The translations under genes were made by a program, and so were the position numbers. Below are positions 10,275 through 20,753 of a stretch of 64,000 bases of DNA, piece after piece. The DNA comes from Oxalobacteraceae bacterium. Lineage in GTDB: Bacteria; Pseudomonadota; Gammaproteobacteria; Burkholderiales; Burkholderiaceae_D. The stretch lies in contig JANXTY010000030.1 of the NCBI GenBank assembly GCA_025352145.1, positions 124,001-188,000 on the forward strand, written 5' to 3'. The notes beneath the pieces were generated by a model, which did not search any database, was not told the origin of the DNA, and saw only the letters and a program-made list of their open reading frames with translations. Each line of letters starts with the position of its first letter. Within the stretch, counting starts at the first letter, position 1.

Positions 10275-11045
10275 TTATTCATCTTCAGTCAATTCATCCG
10301 CACGCAACTGCGCGGAAGCTAAATCGAGTGTACCTTCATAAATCGAACGGCCACAAATGACTGCCTCGATACCTTCACCCTGAACTGCACACAACGCTTC
10401 CACATCCTTGATGCTGTGAACTCCGCCGGAAGCGATGACTGGGATTCTGACCGCTTGCGCCAATCGGATGGTCGCTTCAATATTCACGCCGCCCATCATG
10501 CCGTCTCGTCCAATGTCCGTATAGACAATTGATTCGACACCATAGCTTTCGAATTTTTTCGCCAAATCGATGACTTCATGCCCAGATAATTTGCTCCAGC
10601 CATCAGTGGCTACTTTGCCGTCCTTGGCATCAAGACCGACAATGATGTTGCCGGGAAAAGCACCACAGGCATCGTGCAAAAAACCGGGGCTCTTGACCGC
10701 TGCCGTGCCAATGATGATGTAGGTAATACCATCGTCGAGATAACGTTCAATGGTATCGAGATCGCGAATTCCGCCCCCCAACTGAACCGGGATTTCATCA
10801 ATATCATTAGCCAGCGCAAATTCCTGCACGGTCTTGAGTATCGATTTAACTGCAGCCTCATTTTTCGGCTTACCTGCAAAAGCGCCATTTAAATCTACCA
10901 GATGCAATCGCCGCGCCCCTTGCATCAACCAGTGTCGTGCCATCTCGGCTGGATCTTCGGAAAATACAGTGGCTTGGTTCATATCACCTTGTTTCAGACG
11001 AACGCAGTGACTGTCTTTCAGGTCGATAGCAGGGATGAGCAGCAT
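10275..11045 (-). CDS. hisA: ProFAR isomerase (phosphoribosylformimino-AICAR-P isomerase)
   Basis: 256 residues in a TIM barrel related to HisF. The catalytic Asp pair is D8 (IPAIDLKD) and D139 (IVGLDAKDG). Phosphate loops are QLGGGIRD and VIASGGVHS. It performs the Amadori rearrangement that yields PRFAR, the HisHF substrate. A 72-bp gap separates it from hisH upstream. Confidence 0.97.
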   Translation of the reverse strand: MLLIPAIDLKDSHCVRLKQGDMNQATVFSEDPAEMARHWLMQGARRLHLVDLNGAFAGKPKNEAAVKSILKTVQEFALANDIDEIPVQLGGGIRDLDTIERYLDDGITYIIIGTAAVKSPGFLHDACGAFPGNIIVGLDAKDGKVATDGWSKLSGHEVIDLAKKFESYGVESIVYTDIGRDGMMGGVNIEATIRLAQAVRIPVIASGGVHSIKDVEALCAVQGEGIEAVICGRSIYEGTLDLASAQLRADELTEDE

Positions 11046-11117
11046 AGAGTGAGATGAATATAGAGGAATGAGTTGAGTAAAAAAATTAAGCGAATAAAGC
11101 TGATTAGACGAAGTGAA

Positions 11118-11771
11118 CTAAGGATTCCAGTGAACAAAATTTTTGTACAACTGCAAACCAAAAGTGGCGCTTTTTTCAGGATGGAATTGCGTAGCAAAAA
11201 TATTGTCTCTTGCGACAGCGCAGCTAAAAGCGCTGCCATACCTAGTTTCACCTACAGTATGCGCGACATTTTCCGGCGCTGCGTAGTAACTATGCACGAA
11301 ATAAAAATAGCTGTCATCTGGCACATCGGCCCAAAGTGGATGATTGCGGGTTTGCTTGACTTGATTCCAGCCCATTTGGGGTACTTTGTAACGGGAGCTA
11401 TCTTCCTGCAACTGACCGTCGAGCTGGAACTTAATGACTTTCCCCGGTAACAAACCCAGACCTGCAGTACCCGCTTCCCCGTTACCTTCTGCGCTCCAGT
11501 CGAACAACATCTGCTCACCTACGCAAACACCAAATAAAGGTTTCGCACGCGATGCGGCAATGACGGCTTCTTGCAAACCCGATTCCCGCAAACTACGCAT
11601 GCAATCGGCCATCGCACCTTGCCCGGGCAAAACAATGCGATCAGCACTTTGAATATCGGCAACCTCACTCGAAATGCGTACATCAGCTTCGGGCGCTACC
11701 ACACGCAAGGCCTGCGCTACTGAGCGCAAATTGCCCATGCCATAATCGACAACAATAATTTTATTCATCAT
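11118..11771 (-). CDS. hisH: Imidazole glycerol phosphate synthase, glutamine amidotransferase subunit
   Basis: 217 residues, a class I glutamine amidotransferase. The nucleophile is C83 in [11 protein letters not shown] (more often GICLGMQ); H197 and E199 complete the triad in TQFHPEKS. It supplies ammonia to HisF. A 138-bp gap separates it from hisB. In many Burkholderia a marC-like gene lies here, and none is present. Confidence 0.96.
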   Translation of the reverse strand: MMNKIIVVDYGMGNLRSVAQALRVVAPEADVRISSEVADIQSADRIVLPGQGAMADCMRSLRESGLQEAVIAASRAKPLFGVCVGEQMLFDWSAEGNGEAGTAGLGLLPGKVIKFQLDGQLQEDSSRYKVPQMGWNQVKQTRNHPLWADVPDDSYFYFVHSYYAAPENVAHTVGETRYGSAFSCAVARDNIFATQFHPEKSATFGLQLYKNFVHWNP

Positions 11772-11909
11772 TTCTTAATGCACGCATCCGGCGCGGTCAA
11801 ATCAATGGGGCTGCCGCAAAATTGTTCCAAGAAAGCATGCTGACAACGACAAGTCAAATGGGGTAGCTAATAAGCATAACGCTGCTGGGACAGTTTTGCG
11901 ATCGCCCAC

Positions 11910-12506
11910 TTATAAACTACCTTTGGTCGACGGGATGGTTCCTGCTGCACGCGCGTCGAGTTCTGCCGCCATACGTAAAGCACGACCGAACGCCTTAAAA
12001 ACCGTTTCGCATTGATGATGCGCATTCACACCACGCAGGTTATCGATATGCAGGGACACCAAGGCATGATTTACAAAACCTTGAAAAAACTCATGCGCCA
12101 GATCGACATCGAATGCACCCACCATCGAACGGGTAAACGGCACATGATATTCCAAGCCGGGACGACCGGAGAAATCGATGACGACACGCGACAAGGCTTC
12201 ATCTAACGGTACGTAGGCATGACCATAACGGCGGATGCCTTTCTTGTCGCCCATAGCTTTGGCAAAGGCTTGACCGAGCGTGATGCCGACATCCTCCACC
12301 GTGTGGTGAGCATCGATGTCCAAATCGCCCTTGGCTTCAATATCAAGATCAATCAAGCCGTGACGTGCGATTTGATCGAGCATGTGATCCAGAAAAGGCA
12401 CGCCCGTATTGAGCTTTTGCTGGCCGGTTCCATCAACATTGATTGCAACGCGGATTTGGGTCTCGTTGGTATTGCGGACGATTTCGGCAGTTCGTGGCGT
12501 AGACAT
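11910..12506 (-). CDS. hisB: Imidazoleglycerol-phosphate dehydratase
   Basis: 198 residues, the monofunctional form without the phosphatase domain of enterobacteria. Manganese-binding repeats [13 protein letters not shown] and [17 protein letters not shown] are present, with [14 protein letters not shown] near residue 40. It dehydrates imidazole glycerol phosphate. It lies 27 bp after hisC. Confidence 0.97.
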   Translation of the reverse strand: MSTPRTAEIVRNTNETQIRVAINVDGTGQQKLNTGVPFLDHMLDQIARHGLIDLDIEAKGDLDIDAHHTVEDVGITLGQAFAKAMGDKKGIRRYGHAYVPLDEALSRVVIDFSGRPGLEYHVPFTRSMVGAFDVDLAHEFFQGFVNHALVSLHIDNLRGVNAHHQCETVFKAFGRALRMAAELDARAAGTIPSTKGSL

Positions 12507-12533
12507 AGTCAGGTCAATTCAGGATAGTTCTGG

Positions 12534-13610
12534 TTACAAAGAAAGCGATGCGTTAAAGGCATGGAGGAACTGAGAATTTTCTTCCGGGGTGCTGACAGTC
12601 ACACGCAAACAATTGGCAAGCAATACGTGCATTTTACCCACATTTTTAATTAACACCTTGCGTTCAAGTAGGCGCTGGAAAACCTGGTCGGCATCACATA
12701 CCCGAATCAACAGAAAATTAGCTGCCGAAGGAAAAACTTCCACGCCCGGCAAAGCCGCCAGCGCCACACTCAATACTGCCCGCTCCGCACGCAAAAATGC
12801 CGCCTGGGCATCGAGAATATCCACATTCCCCAGGACGAATTCAGCAGCAGCTTGCGTCAGCACATTGATATTGTAAGGCGGGCGCACTTTGTCGAATTCA
12901 TTGAGCAAAGCCTCACTTGCCGCCATGTAACCGAGCCGAATACCCGCAAGGCCGAGTTTGGAAACAGTACGCATCACAACGACATTGGAAAACTCCGGCA
13001 AGCGCGCCATGAAACTGGTTTGCGCAAATGGCTGATAAGCTTCATCGACCACCACCACGCCCGTATCGCCGACAGCGCGAATGATCTCCACCATATCGTC
13101 TGCATCGAACAGATTACCCGTCGGATTATTGGGATAGGCCAGATATACAATGGCGGGTCTGTGTAATGCAATCGCTATCAGCATAGCTTCTTTGTCGAGT
13201 GCAAAATCGGCCTTCAACGGTACCCCGACAAATTCCATTCCGGCACATTTAGCCGACATCGCATACATCACAAAACCCGGCACTGGCGCCAGCACCTTGG
13301 CCCCCGCTTTGGCACAAGCGATAGAGATGATCGTAATGAGTTCATCGGAGCCGTTGCCAAGCACAATGCCGTAGCCCGCTTGCACATCAAGCTTGGCACA
13401 AATAGCCGCTTTAAGCGTGGTATACGAAGGCACTGGGTAGCGGTTCATCGCTACATCCGCCAAGCGATGACCTAATGCGTCACGCAAGTTTTCCGGCAGT
13501 GCGTAGGGATTCTCCATCGCATCGAGTTTGAGAAAGCCGGTGGAATCGGGGACGTGATAGGCGGCTAGTGCGGCTATCTCTGGGCGGATGATATTTTTAA
13601 TGAGGGACAT
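12534..13610 (-). CDS. hisC: Histidinol-phosphate aminotransferase
   Basis: 358 residues, class I/II PLP aminotransferase. The probable PLP lysine is K218 in [16 protein letters not shown]. Other landmarks are [11 protein letters not shown] and [11 protein letters not shown]. It transaminates imidazole acetol phosphate with glutamate. It follows the DNA methyltransferase gene by 17 bp and precedes hisB. Confidence 0.97.
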   Translation of the reverse strand: MSLIKNIIRPEIAALAAYHVPDSTGFLKLDAMENPYALPENLRDALGHRLADVAMNRYPVPSYTTLKAAICAKLDVQAGYGIVLGNGSDELITIISIACAKAGAKVLAPVPGFVMYAMSAKCAGMEFVGVPLKADFALDKEAMLIAIALHRPAIVYLAYPNNPTGNLFDADDMVEIIRAVGDTGVVVVDEAYQPFAQTSFMARLPEFSNVVVMRTVSKLGLAGIRLGYMAASEALLNEFDKVRPPYNINVLTQAAAEFVLGNVDILDAQAAFLRAERAVLSVALAALPGVEVFPSAANFLLIRVCDADQVFQRLLERKVLIKNVGKMHVLLANCLRVTVSTPEENSQFLHAFNASLSL

Positions 13611-13627
13611 AACTGGTAGGGCTGGGC

Positions 13628-14551
13628 TTAAAATATAAGAGCTTGCTGGACAGAATCGGACGCTACATCGTCTTCTGAATGAAGTTGAATTTCTTCTGGA
13701 ACGTGTTTGCTTTTTCGCCCTTTTTTCTGCTTAATAATATTTGTCAACTTCTCTCGTACAGGTTCGGTCGGCAGATTGTTTTGCTCGGTCAATTGATTCT
13801 CCGGCGCAGCCAGACGTTTGGCAATGATTTCGCAATAATCGGGATTAAGTTCAAAGCCGACAAACTGCCGGCCGCAGCGCTGCGCTCCCACCGCCGTAGT
13901 ACCGCTGCCCATGAATAAATCGAGCACTACACCATCAACGGGGCACGATGCCTTAACCATGCGTTCGACGATTTCCAACGGCTTTTGGGTAGGGTGGTCG
14001 GCGCGTTCGGGATGTTCGCGGTGCAGGCGCGAGACGCTCCATACATCCTTGGGGTTATAGCCTAATTCGAGCCACTTGGCACCAACGAAAATCGAGCGCG
14101 AGCGGGCTTTTTTAGTCTCGGCATCGTAAGGAATGCGGATCGCATTAAGATCGAAATAATAATCTTTGCGCATGGCGAAAAACCCGATGGTGTCGTGCAC
14201 CGAGGTGTAGCTGCGGGTACTGCCGCCCATCGAAGGGACGCGCCGGTCCCAGATAATTTCATTGAGCATGATCATGCGCTGCTTGAGCATGACAAAAATC
14301 TCCGGAGAATAGCGCCAGGTCAGGTAAATATACAAGCTGCCGTTGGGCTTAAGCTTGGGCAAAGCAGCGTCGATCCACTGCTCCATCCACCGCAGATATG
14401 CAGCGGAATCCTGTTTATCTGAATCGTTGCCATAATCCTTGCCCAAGCCATAAGGCGGATCGGTCAGGATCAGGTCGATGCTGGCGTCAGGGATGCGCAC
14501 CAGGCCGGTCAAGGCATCTTCACAATAAATCTGATTGCACCATGCGCTCAT
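13628..14551 (-). CDS. DNA adenine-N6 or cytosine-N4 methyltransferase, beta class (orphan type)
   Basis: 307 residues. The catalytic motif IV DPPY is at 31-34 ([15 protein letters not shown]), HPTQKP at 186-191, and the AdoMet motif DLFMGSGTT at 211-219. The order IV, target domain, I indicates a beta-class enzyme methylating the exocyclic amino group of A or C. A basic, probably disordered tail follows (about 245-307). No restriction endonuclease is adjacent, so it is likely an orphan enzyme with an epigenetic role. Its ATG overlaps the hisD stop by 4 nt (ATGA) and hisC follows 17 bp on, so it is embedded in and coupled to the his operon. The target sequence cannot be read from the gene. 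Confidence 0.93.
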   Translation of the reverse strand: MSAWCNQIYCEDALTGLVRIPDASIDLILTDPPYGLGKDYGNDSDKQDSAAYLRWMEQWIDAALPKLKPNGSLYIYLTWRYSPEIFVMLKQRMIMLNEIIWDRRVPSMGGSTRSYTSVHDTIGFFAMRKDYYFDLNAIRIPYDAETKKARSRSIFVGAKWLELGYNPKDVWSVSRLHREHPERADHPTQKPLEIVERMVKASCPVDGVVLDLFMGSGTTAVGAQRCGRQFVGFELNPDYCEIIAKRLAAPENQLTEQNNLPTEPVREKLTNIIKQKKGRKSKHVPEEIQLHSEDDVASDSVQQALIF

Positions 14552-15864
14552 TTTGCCAAACGCAATTCAGCGCTGCGCGCATGCGCCTGCAAGCCTTCGC
14601 CGTAAGCCAATTCCGCTGCAACTTTGCCCAGCGTCTGGGCACCTGCCTGACTGACCTGAATGATGCTGGAGCGTTTTTGAAAATCATACACGCCCAGCGG
14701 CGAGGAAAAACGTGCAGTGCGTGAAGTTGGTAACACATGATTGGGACCGGCGCAATAATCGCCCAGGGACTCCGAAGAAAAACGGCCCAAGAACATGGCA
14801 CCGGCATGACGAATTTTATCGGCCCATTGCTGCGGATTCTGGGTAGAAATTTCCAGATGCTCGGCGGCGATCAGATTGGCAATATCGCAGGCTTCATCCA
14901 GATCGCGTACTTTGATCATGGCACCACGGTTGTTGAGCGAAGTGCGGATCACCTCCTTGCGCGGCATGCCATCTAGCAGCTGGTTCATGCTGGCTTCAAC
15001 TTGCCGCATATACGCCGCGTCGGGGCAAATCAAAATCGATTGCGCCAGCTCGTCATGTTCAGCCTGCGAGAATAAATCCATCGCGATCCAGTCGGGATCG
15101 GTGCTACCGTCACAGATAATCAAAATCTCCGAGGGGCCTGCGATCATGTCGATGCCGACAATGCCAAATACGCGGCGCTTGGCGGCGGTGACGTAGGCGT
15201 TGCCGGGACCGACAATCTTATCGACTTGCGGAATGGTGGCGGTGCCGTAAGCGAGCGCACCGACGGCCTGTGCACCGCCTATCGTAAATACTCGGTTCAC
15301 ACCGGCAATCGCAGCGGCGGCAAGCACCAAAGCGTTTTTGACACCGTCCGGGGTCGGCACCACCATGATGATTTCCTGCACGCCGGCGACCTTGGCGGGG
15401 ATGGCATTCATCAGCACCGAGGAGGGATAAGCAGCCTTGCCACCGGGGACGTAGATGCCGACACGATCCAAAGGCGTGACCTTTTGACCGAGCACCGTGC
15501 CATCGGCTTCGGTGTAAGTAAAACCGGCAGAACCGCATTCGATTTTCTGGCGTTCGTGATAGACGCGCACGCGGTCGGCGGCGGTTTGCAGGGCGGTACG
15601 GCGTTCGGACACCAGGCTATTTAACGCAGCCTGCATTTCATCTTGCGAGAGTTCCAAAGCCTGCATGCTGGTCGCGTTCAGGCGGTCGAATTGATTGCTC
15701 ATCTCCAGTACGGCAAGATCGCCGCGTGCTTTGACGTCGGCCAGAATCTGCATTGCGGTACGGTCGATAGCGGCGTCTTCGGCGGCTTCAAAAGCGAGCA
15801 CGGCGTCGAGCTGCTGCTTGAAGTCGGACTGGGTGGTATCGAGTTTGCGGATGTGGATCGACAT
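14548..15864 (-). CDS. hisD: Histidinol dehydrogenase
   Basis: 438 residues. Zinc and catalytic regions are visible: [15 protein letters not shown] (Gln and His ligands), AAEHLEIST (catalytic Glu-His) and [18 protein letters not shown]. It carries out the two NAD-dependent oxidations of histidinol to histidine. In related genomes hisG is normally immediately upstream; here 560 bp with a small gene intervene. Its stop overlaps the methyltransferase start. Confidence 0.97.
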   Translation of the reverse strand: MSIHIRKLDTTQSDFKQQLDAVLAFEAAEDAAIDRTAMQILADVKARGDLAVLEMSNQFDRLNATSMQALELSQDEMQAALNSLVSERRTALQTAADRVRVYHERQKIECGSAGFTYTEADGTVLGQKVTPLDRVGIYVPGGKAAYPSSVLMNAIPAKVAGVQEIIMVVPTPDGVKNALVLAAAAIAGVNRVFTIGGAQAVGALAYGTATIPQVDKIVGPGNAYVTAAKRRVFGIVGIDMIAGPSEILIICDGSTDPDWIAMDLFSQAEHDELAQSILICPDAAYMRQVEASMNQLLDGMPRKEVIRTSLNNRGAMIKVRDLDEACDIANLIAAEHLEISTQNPQQWADKIRHAGAMFLGRFSSESLGDYCAGPNHVLPTSRTARFSSPLGVYDFQKRSSIIQVSQAGAQTLGKVAAELAYGEGLQAHARSAELRLAK

Positions 15865-15896
15865 GATGGTTACTCTGATTCGGTGGTGGAACTGGT

Positions 15897-15958
15897 GGGT
15901 GCGCCTCGCACACCGGCTATGGTTCGGCTGCTCTATTGGTGGTGCGCGGGGCGCACCC
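15897..15958. repeat. Inverted repeat in the hisD-hisG insert
   Basis: A perfect 9-bp inverted repeat, GGGTGCGCC at 15897-15905 and GGCGCACCC at 15950-15958, is separated by 44 bp. It lies just upstream of hisD in the inserted segment. It could be an RNA structure in the hisD leader or a REP-like element; no poly-T tail follows on either strand. Confidence 0.5.
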
Positions 15959-16066
15959 TATTTTCTGTTACCTCTAGCGGCGCTACAGCGCTAGGTACAT
16001 ACAAACTTGAAAGGCCAGCCTCGCTAAAATTTAAATGCCAAAAACACCTATTTGGGTACTATTCCC

Positions 16067-16082
16067 GAACGACTTGTTAAGC
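16067..16082 (-). other. attC-like left end after the zinc-ribbon gene
   Basis: On the minus strand, 8 bp after the stop codon, the sequence reads GCTTAAC followed by AAGTCGTTC. GCTTAAC fits the integron inverse core consensus RYYYAAC, and the next bases resemble the beginning of known attC sites. A matching GTTRRRY core was not found within the following 200 bp, so a full attC is not shown. Confidence 0.35.
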
Positions 16083-16090
16083 CGCATACA

Positions 16091-16345
16091 CTACTTCAAA
16101 CCAAGAAGCCAAATCACAGCGACGAGTATTACAACTGCCACAAGACCAAGTACAATTGATCCCTGAAGCATTTTGGCTTGCACCTCAGGTGCAAATTCCG
16201 ACTTTGGAATTGGGCCACAAGACTTACATTGGAACTGACCAAAAGCGGCATACAATAAACCCCCAATCGCTCCACCGACTACTCCTGCAACGGAATTCGA
16301 ACCGCGTTGGACCGGGCTACTGCAGCGAGGGCATTGATATGCCAT
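16091..16345 (-). CDS. Small zinc-ribbon membrane protein of unknown function
   Basis: 84 residues. Two Cys pairs, C5-P-R-C8 and C40-K-S-C43, form a probable zinc ribbon. Between them is a glycine-rich hydrophobic stretch (VAGVVGGAIGGLLYAAFG), and a single membrane helix (about 61-82) ends the protein. AGGAG lies just before the ATG at 16345. It is on the his-operon strand between hisG and hisD but has no link to histidine synthesis. Non-coding sequence with inverted repeats flanks it on both sides, so it looks inserted, possibly as a gene cassette. I cannot assign a function. Confidence 0.75.
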   Translation of the reverse strand: MAYQCPRCSSPVQRGSNSVAGVVGGAIGGLLYAAFGQFQCKSCGPIPKSEFAPEVQAKMLQGSIVLGLVAVVILVAVIWLLGLK

Positions 16346-16388
16346 TATTTTTCTCCTGATTATGAATGCGTGGTTTTCGTAGCAGACT

Positions 16389-16420
16389 GTTGGGCTGAGA
16401 AAGCATGACCCAACCTACGA
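16389..16420. repeat. GTTGGG/CCCAAC inverted repeat upstream of the zinc-ribbon gene
   Basis: GTTGGGC at 16389-16395 and ACCCAAC at 16408-16414 form a hairpin with a 12-nt loop, followed by CTACGA. Similar GTTGGG...CCCAAC repeats are scattered in many proteobacterial genomes. The minus-strand GTTGGGT also fits the integron core GTTRRRY, where it would mark the beginning of a cassette. Confidence 0.5.
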
Positions 16421-16424
16421 GCAA

Positions 16425-17105
16425 TTACAATTTTGATGCCCTCTCAAAGGCTTCAAGTATCGGTTGCAAACGCTCTCGCTTTAATTTCAGCGCAGCTTGA
16501 TTCACGACCAGCCGCGATGAGATTTCCGCAATGTGTTCGATCTCAACGAGGTTGTTGGCACGCAGGGTGCTGCCGGTGCTAACCAGATCGACGATCACAT
16601 CCGACAGCCCGACCAGCGGCGCCAGTTCCATCGAACCATACAGCTTGATCAGATCGACGTGTACGCCTTTGGCCGCGAAATGTTCACGCGCAATTTGCAC
16701 GTACTTGGTGGCAACCCGCAGGCGTGCGCCTTGACGCACTGCGTTGGCATAATCAAAACCGGCGCGCACCGCGACCGACATGCGGCATTTGGCGATACCA
16801 AGGTCGATTGGCTGATACAGACCTTCACCACCATGCTCGATCAGCACATCCTTGCCGGCCACACCGAAGTCGGCAGCGCCATGTTGTACATAAGTGGGTA
16901 CATCCGATGCACGCACGATAATGACCGACACCTGGGGATCGTTGGTCGGTAAAATTAATTTACGCGAGGTTTCCGGATTCTCAAACACGGTAATGCCTGC
17001 AGCCTCCAGTAAAGGCAGCGTCTCTTCAAAAATACGCCCCTTTGAAAGCGCCAATATCAATTGGGAATTGCCTGGATAATTTGCATTGGCTGCCGTGTTC
17101 ATCAT
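16425..17105 (-). CDS. hisG: ATP phosphoribosyltransferase, short form
   Basis: 226 residues, the short HisG lacking the C-terminal regulatory domain. [32 protein letters not shown] and the PRPP loop [14 protein letters not shown] are present. It condenses ATP with PRPP, the committed histidine step. Short HisG proteins work with the HisS-like subunit HisZ for activity and feedback control; hisZ is not in this window and must lie elsewhere. It starts 10 bp after the murA stop. Confidence 0.96.
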   Translation of the reverse strand: MMNTAANANYPGNSQLILALSKGRIFEETLPLLEAAGITVFENPETSRKLILPTNDPQVSVIIVRASDVPTYVQHGAADFGVAGKDVLIEHGGEGLYQPIDLGIAKCRMSVAVRAGFDYANAVRQGARLRVATKYVQIAREHFAAKGVHVDLIKLYGSMELAPLVGLSDVIVDLVSTGSTLRANNLVEIEHIAEISSRLVVNQAALKLKRERLQPILEAFERASKL

Positions 17106-17115
17106 TGTTTTACTC

Positions 17116-18366
17116 TTAAGAAACGCGTCGGATATCGGCGCCGATGGCCGATAATTTTACTTCCATACGATCGTAGCCACGGTCCAAATGATAGATGCGG
17201 TCGATCAGGGTTTCGCCTTCTGCCGCCAAGCCTGCAATCACCAAAGAAGCAGAGGCACGCAAGTCGGTGGCCATCACCGGCGCGCCTACCAGTTTTTCCA
17301 CCCCTTTAACGAAAGCGGTATTGCCTTCGATCTCAATCATGGCCCCGAGGCGATTCATTTCCTGGACGTGCATGAAGCGGTTTTCAAAAATCGTTTCAGT
17401 AACATGACTGGTACCGTTAGCAATGCAATTGACGGCCATGAATTGTGCCTGCATATCGGTGGGAAAACCTGGATATTCGGTGGTGCGAAAGGTGACTGCC
17501 TTCGGCCGCGACGCCATTTGCACACGGATCCAATCTCCACCGGAAGTAAGTATGACACCCATTTCGCGCAACTTGTCGATGGCGACATCGAGAATATCAC
17601 TGCGCACATTTTTCAATGTCACATCGCCCCCCGCAGTTGCCACAGCACATAAAAAAGTACCTGTTTCTATGCGGTCAGCGATCACGGCATGCGATGCACC
17701 ATGCAAGCGTTCCACGCCTTGTATGACCAACCGATCGCTGCCAATGCCGTCGATCTTTGCGCCCATCGCCACCAGCAGATGGGCCAAGTCGGTGACCTCA
17801 GGTTCGCGTGCGGCATTTTCCAGTACGGTTTCGCCTTCGGCCAGCGTCGCTGCCATCAGCAGGTTTTCGGTGCCGGTCACGGTGATCATATCAGTAACGA
17901 TGCGCGTACCTTTGAGTCGCTTGGCCTTAGCATGAATATATCCGGCTTCGAGCGTGATCTCGGCACCCAATGCTTGCAAACCTTTGATGTGCTGATCCAC
18001 CGGACGCGAACCGATAGCGCAACCACCTGGCAAAGAAACTTTAGCTTCGCCAAAGCGCGCCAGCAGCGGTCCCAGAACCAGGATGGAGGCACGCATGGTT
18101 TTGACCATTTCATACGGGGCTTCGAGCTTGTCGATGGCTGCGCCGTTGAGCCTGACACCAGTGTCGTCCTGTTCAATATGCAAACCGGTCTGACGCAGCA
18201 ATTTCAACATGGTCGAAACATCTTGCAAGTGCGGCACGTTCGACAGTTCCAGCGTGTCGGCTGTCAGCAATCCAGCGCACAGAATGGGGAGCGCTGCGTT
18301 TTTGGCGCCGGAAATCATGACCTCGCCCGACAAACGATGGCCGCCGCGAATCAACAGTTTATCCAT
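17116..18366 (-). CDS. murA: UDP-N-acetylglucosamine 1-carboxyvinyltransferase
   Basis: 416 residues in the EPSP-synthase-like fold. K22-N23 (SGAKNAALP) and C116 in [12 protein letters not shown] are the active-site residues; a cysteine at this position is the form that fosfomycin alkylates. It makes UDP-GlcNAc-enolpyruvate, the first committed peptidoglycan step. Its start overlaps the preceding ibaG gene by 8 nt. Confidence 0.97.
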   Translation of the reverse strand: MDKLLIRGGHRLSGEVMISGAKNAALPILCAGLLTADTLELSNVPHLQDVSTMLKLLRQTGLHIEQDDTGVRLNGAAIDKLEAPYEMVKTMRASILVLGPLLARFGEAKVSLPGGCAIGSRPVDQHIKGLQALGAEITLEAGYIHAKAKRLKGTRIVTDMITVTGTENLLMAATLAEGETVLENAAREPEVTDLAHLLVAMGAKIDGIGSDRLVIQGVERLHGASHAVIADRIETGTFLCAVATAGGDVTLKNVRSDILDVAIDKLREMGVILTSGGDWIRVQMASRPKAVTFRTTEYPGFPTDMQAQFMAVNCIANGTSHVTETIFENRFMHVQEMNRLGAMIEIEGNTAFVKGVEKLVGAPVMATDLRASASLVIAGLAAEGETLIDRIYHLDRGYDRMEVKLSAIGADIRRVS

Positions 18367-18601
18367 TGTTTGCGAACTCCTCAGGCGTTAATGTTTTCAT
18401 CGACAATGCATGAATTTCTTCGCGCATGCGGTCGCCCAATACCGCGTACACCGCTTGATGGCGCTGGATCGAACGCTTGCCGGCAAATGCGGCGGAAACA
18501 ATCACCGCCTCAAAATGCTGGCCATCGCCCTGCACCTCAAGATGGGTGCAATCGAGGCCGCTGGCAATATAACTCTTGATTAATGCTGGGGTAGTAGACA
18601 C
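18359..18601 (-). CDS. ibaG: BolA-family protein, IbaG/YrbA type
   Basis: 80 residues. The BolA core is recognisable in [36 protein letters not shown] (given in two overlapping parts: [20 protein letters not shown] and [18 protein letters not shown]). Family members bind iron-sulfur clusters with monothiol glutaredoxins. The position directly upstream of murA matches ibaG in many proteobacteria. It overlaps murA by 8 nt and lies 21 bp after the ABC permease gene. Confidence 0.93.
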   Translation of the reverse strand: MSTTPALIKSYIASGLDCTHLEVQGDGQHFEAVIVSAAFAGKRSIQRHQAVYAVLGDRMREEIHALSMKTLTPEEFANNG

Positions 18602-18622
18602 GGTTTTCCTTAATTTATCATT

Positions 18623-19399
18623 TTAGTGGCGTAGCTTGTAGCCACTTTTAAGCATGCGCATGGCAACCAGGCTCAGCGCAATAAAAAATAGGAGAACGAC
18701 GGCAAAGCTAGCCCAAGGACTGATATCGGACTGCCCGAAAAAACCATAACGAAAGCCATCGATCATGTAAAAAAATGGATTGAAATGCGATATCCGTTGC
18801 CAGAAATCAGGCAAGGAGTGAATCGAATAAAACACCCCCGACAAAAAAGTCGCAGGCATAATCAAAAAATTCTGGAAGGCCGCAAGCTGATCGAATTTCT
18901 CTGCCCAGATACCCGCGATTAATCCCATTGTTCCCAGTATTGCTGCTCCCAACAGAGCAAAAACCATAATCCAGAGGGGCACAGCAAAGACGACTTTGGC
19001 AAACCAGATAGTAGTAAAAAATACGCCCGCGCCCACGACCAAACCACGCACCACCGAAGCCAGTACGTAAGCGCAAAACATCTCCCCGTGCGACAAAGGC
19101 GTGAGTAGGACAAAGACCAGATTGCCGGTAATTTTAGATTGGATCAACGATGACGATGAATTGGCAAATGCGTTTTGCAATAGGCTCATCATGACCAGGC
19201 CGGGAATCAGAAATGCGGTATAGCCAACGCCGGGATACACATGCACGTGCTCTTCCAGTACATGGCCGAAAATGAGAAGGTACAGCATGGCCGTCAGGAT
19301 AGGCGCCGCGATAGTCTGGGTCGCCACTTTCCAGAAACGCAGCAGCTCTTTGTAGAGCAAGGTCTGAAAACCTTTGGGAAAAAGTACCCTGTTATTCAC
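18623..19399 (-). CDS. ABC-2 type transporter permease (YadH-like)
   Basis: 258 residues from the GTG at 19399, which overlaps the ATPase stop by 8 nt; a frame reaching back to 19438 would overlap the ATPase further without adding family sequence. Six membrane helices are predicted. YKELLRFWKVATQTIAAPIL at the N-terminus and FLSGVFYSIHSLPDFWQRIS are typical of ABC-2 exporters. With the ATPase at 19392-20309 it forms an exporter of unknown substrate, constantly found between mla genes and murA in betaproteobacteria. Confidence 0.92.
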   Translation of the reverse strand: MNNRVLFPKGFQTLLYKELLRFWKVATQTIAAPILTAMLYLLIFGHVLEEHVHVYPGVGYTAFLIPGLVMMSLLQNAFANSSSSLIQSKITGNLVFVLLTPLSHGEMFCAYVLASVVRGLVVGAGVFFTTIWFAKVVFAVPLWIMVFALLGAAILGTMGLIAGIWAEKFDQLAAFQNFLIMPATFLSGVFYSIHSLPDFWQRISHFNPFFYMIDGFRYGFFGQSDISPWASFAVVLLFFIALSLVAMRMLKSGYKLRH

Positions 19400-20309
19400 T
19401 GATCTTCTCACCCATAATCTGCAAAAACACATCTTCAAGATCGGCTTGCTGCAACTGCATTTCTTCTATGGTTGCCCCACCCGAGCGCAAGGTCGCCAGG
19501 ATACTTTCCACCTCGGCGTAGTCGTTGATGCGCAGCGTAAATTGTGTGCCCGCCGCAGTCTCGTGCGTCTGCGCAATCAAATGCCGCAAACTATCCGGGA
19601 AGATGCCCTGCGCCAAGCGCAGCACCAGTTGCGATCCAGAGATATGCCGAATCAATGCGGTCATATTATCCAAGGCAACGACAGCACCACTTTTAAGCAT
19701 CGCCACCCGATTGCACATGGCCTGTGCTTCTTCCAGATAATGCGTGGTCAACACTACGGTGTGGCCCTCATGATTGAGGCGCCCGATAAATTTCCACAGA
19801 GTCTGGCGCAACTCAACATCGACACCTGCCGTTGGTTCATCCAACATGATGACCGGGGGCTTGTGCACCAAGGCTTGCGCTACCAGCACGCGCCGCTTCA
19901 TGCCGCCAGATAAAGCGCGCATATTGGTATCTGCTTTGCTGGTCAAATCAAGATTGCCCATGACCTCATCAATCCAGCGGTCATTATTGGATAAACCGAA
20001 ATAACCGGACTGTAAACGCAGCGTTTCACGCACTGTAAAAAAAGGATCGAATACAAGTTCTTGCGGCACCACGCCGATTTTTTTTCTGGCTTCCCGAAAA
20101 TCAGTGACAACATCATGACCGTGGATCGTGACACGACCCGAATCCGCCCGATTCAACCCTGCGATAATCGAGATCAAGGTCGTTTTGCCGGCACCGTTTG
20201 GCCCGAGCAGGCCAAAAAACTCCCCCTCCTCAATGGACAGAGACACACCATCTAACGCCTGTAGCGTCTGGTAGCATTTTTTAATGTCGGTAATATTAAT
20301 AGCGGCCAT
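19392..20309 (-). CDS. ABC transporter ATP-binding protein (YadG-like)
   Basis: 305 residues. Walker A GPNGAGKTT, signature LSGGMKRR, Walker B PPVIMLDEPTAGVD and the switch histidine in VLTTHYLEE are all intact, so it should hydrolyse ATP. It pairs with the ABC-2 permease immediately downstream. The substrate is not evident. A 169-bp gap separates it from mlaB, so it may have its own promoter or share the mla transcript. Confidence 0.94.
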   Translation of the reverse strand: MAAINITDIKKCYQTLQALDGVSLSIEEGEFFGLLGPNGAGKTTLISIIAGLNRADSGRVTIHGHDVVTDFREARKKIGVVPQELVFDPFFTVRETLRLQSGYFGLSNNDRWIDEVMGNLDLTSKADTNMRALSGGMKRRVLVAQALVHKPPVIMLDEPTAGVDVELRQTLWKFIGRLNHEGHTVVLTTHYLEEAQAMCNRVAMLKSGAVVALDNMTALIRHISGSQLVLRLAQGIFPDSLRHLIAQTHETAAGTQFTLRINDYAEVESILATLRSGGATIEEMQLQQADLEDVFLQIMGEKISE

Positions 20310-20478
20310 GCTGACGAAATGTGAATGCGCTCTGTAGTGTTGTTTATTCGTAGCTAAACTGCAGCATAAAAAAATGCCGCAGCGAAGCTCTTGATTATAT
20401 GGGATTTTTAAGGCAAAGGCCTTACCTGCATAGCAGGAAATCTGGGGGAATGAATGATGCCGAAGGTTGGGGCGGATG

Positions 20479-20742
20479 TCAGGAGGAACAGTGCAACAAG
20501 GTATCGACGCCGTACAATCCCATCAGGCTACGCAAATTTGCAGGGAGGTTATGCAATTGCAACGCCACCTTCTTTACATTCGCGGCACGTTGCCATGCCA
20601 GCAGCACGGCAACCGCAGCGGAATCAATCCGCTTCACATCCGTCAGATCAAATTCGGATTGCCCCGACGCGATAGCAGCCAAGCCTGCTTCGAGTACAAT
20701 TTTCGCATTTTTTGTTGTCACCGATTCGCTGGCTTTAAACAT
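20479..20742 (-). CDS. mlaB: STAS-domain protein of the Mla lipid transporter
   Basis: 87 residues. The STAS fold is seen in SEFDLTDVKRIDSAAVAVLLAWQ, including the DSAAV loop that corresponds to the conserved phospho-acceptor region. MlaB binds the ATPase MlaF and supports assembly and activity of the MlaFEDB complex. It lies 11 bp after mlaC. Confidence 0.9.
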   Translation of the reverse strand: MFKASESVTTKNAKIVLEAGLAAIASGQSEFDLTDVKRIDSAAVAVLLAWQRAANVKKVALQLHNLPANLRSLMGLYGVDTLLHCSS

Positions 20743-20753
20743 AAGAATCAGAC

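Noticed and set aside
20359-20381. Hairpin around an A7 loop between mlaB and the ABC ATPase
   Set aside because: Stem has a mismatch and neither strand has a T-run after it, so it is not a supported terminator.
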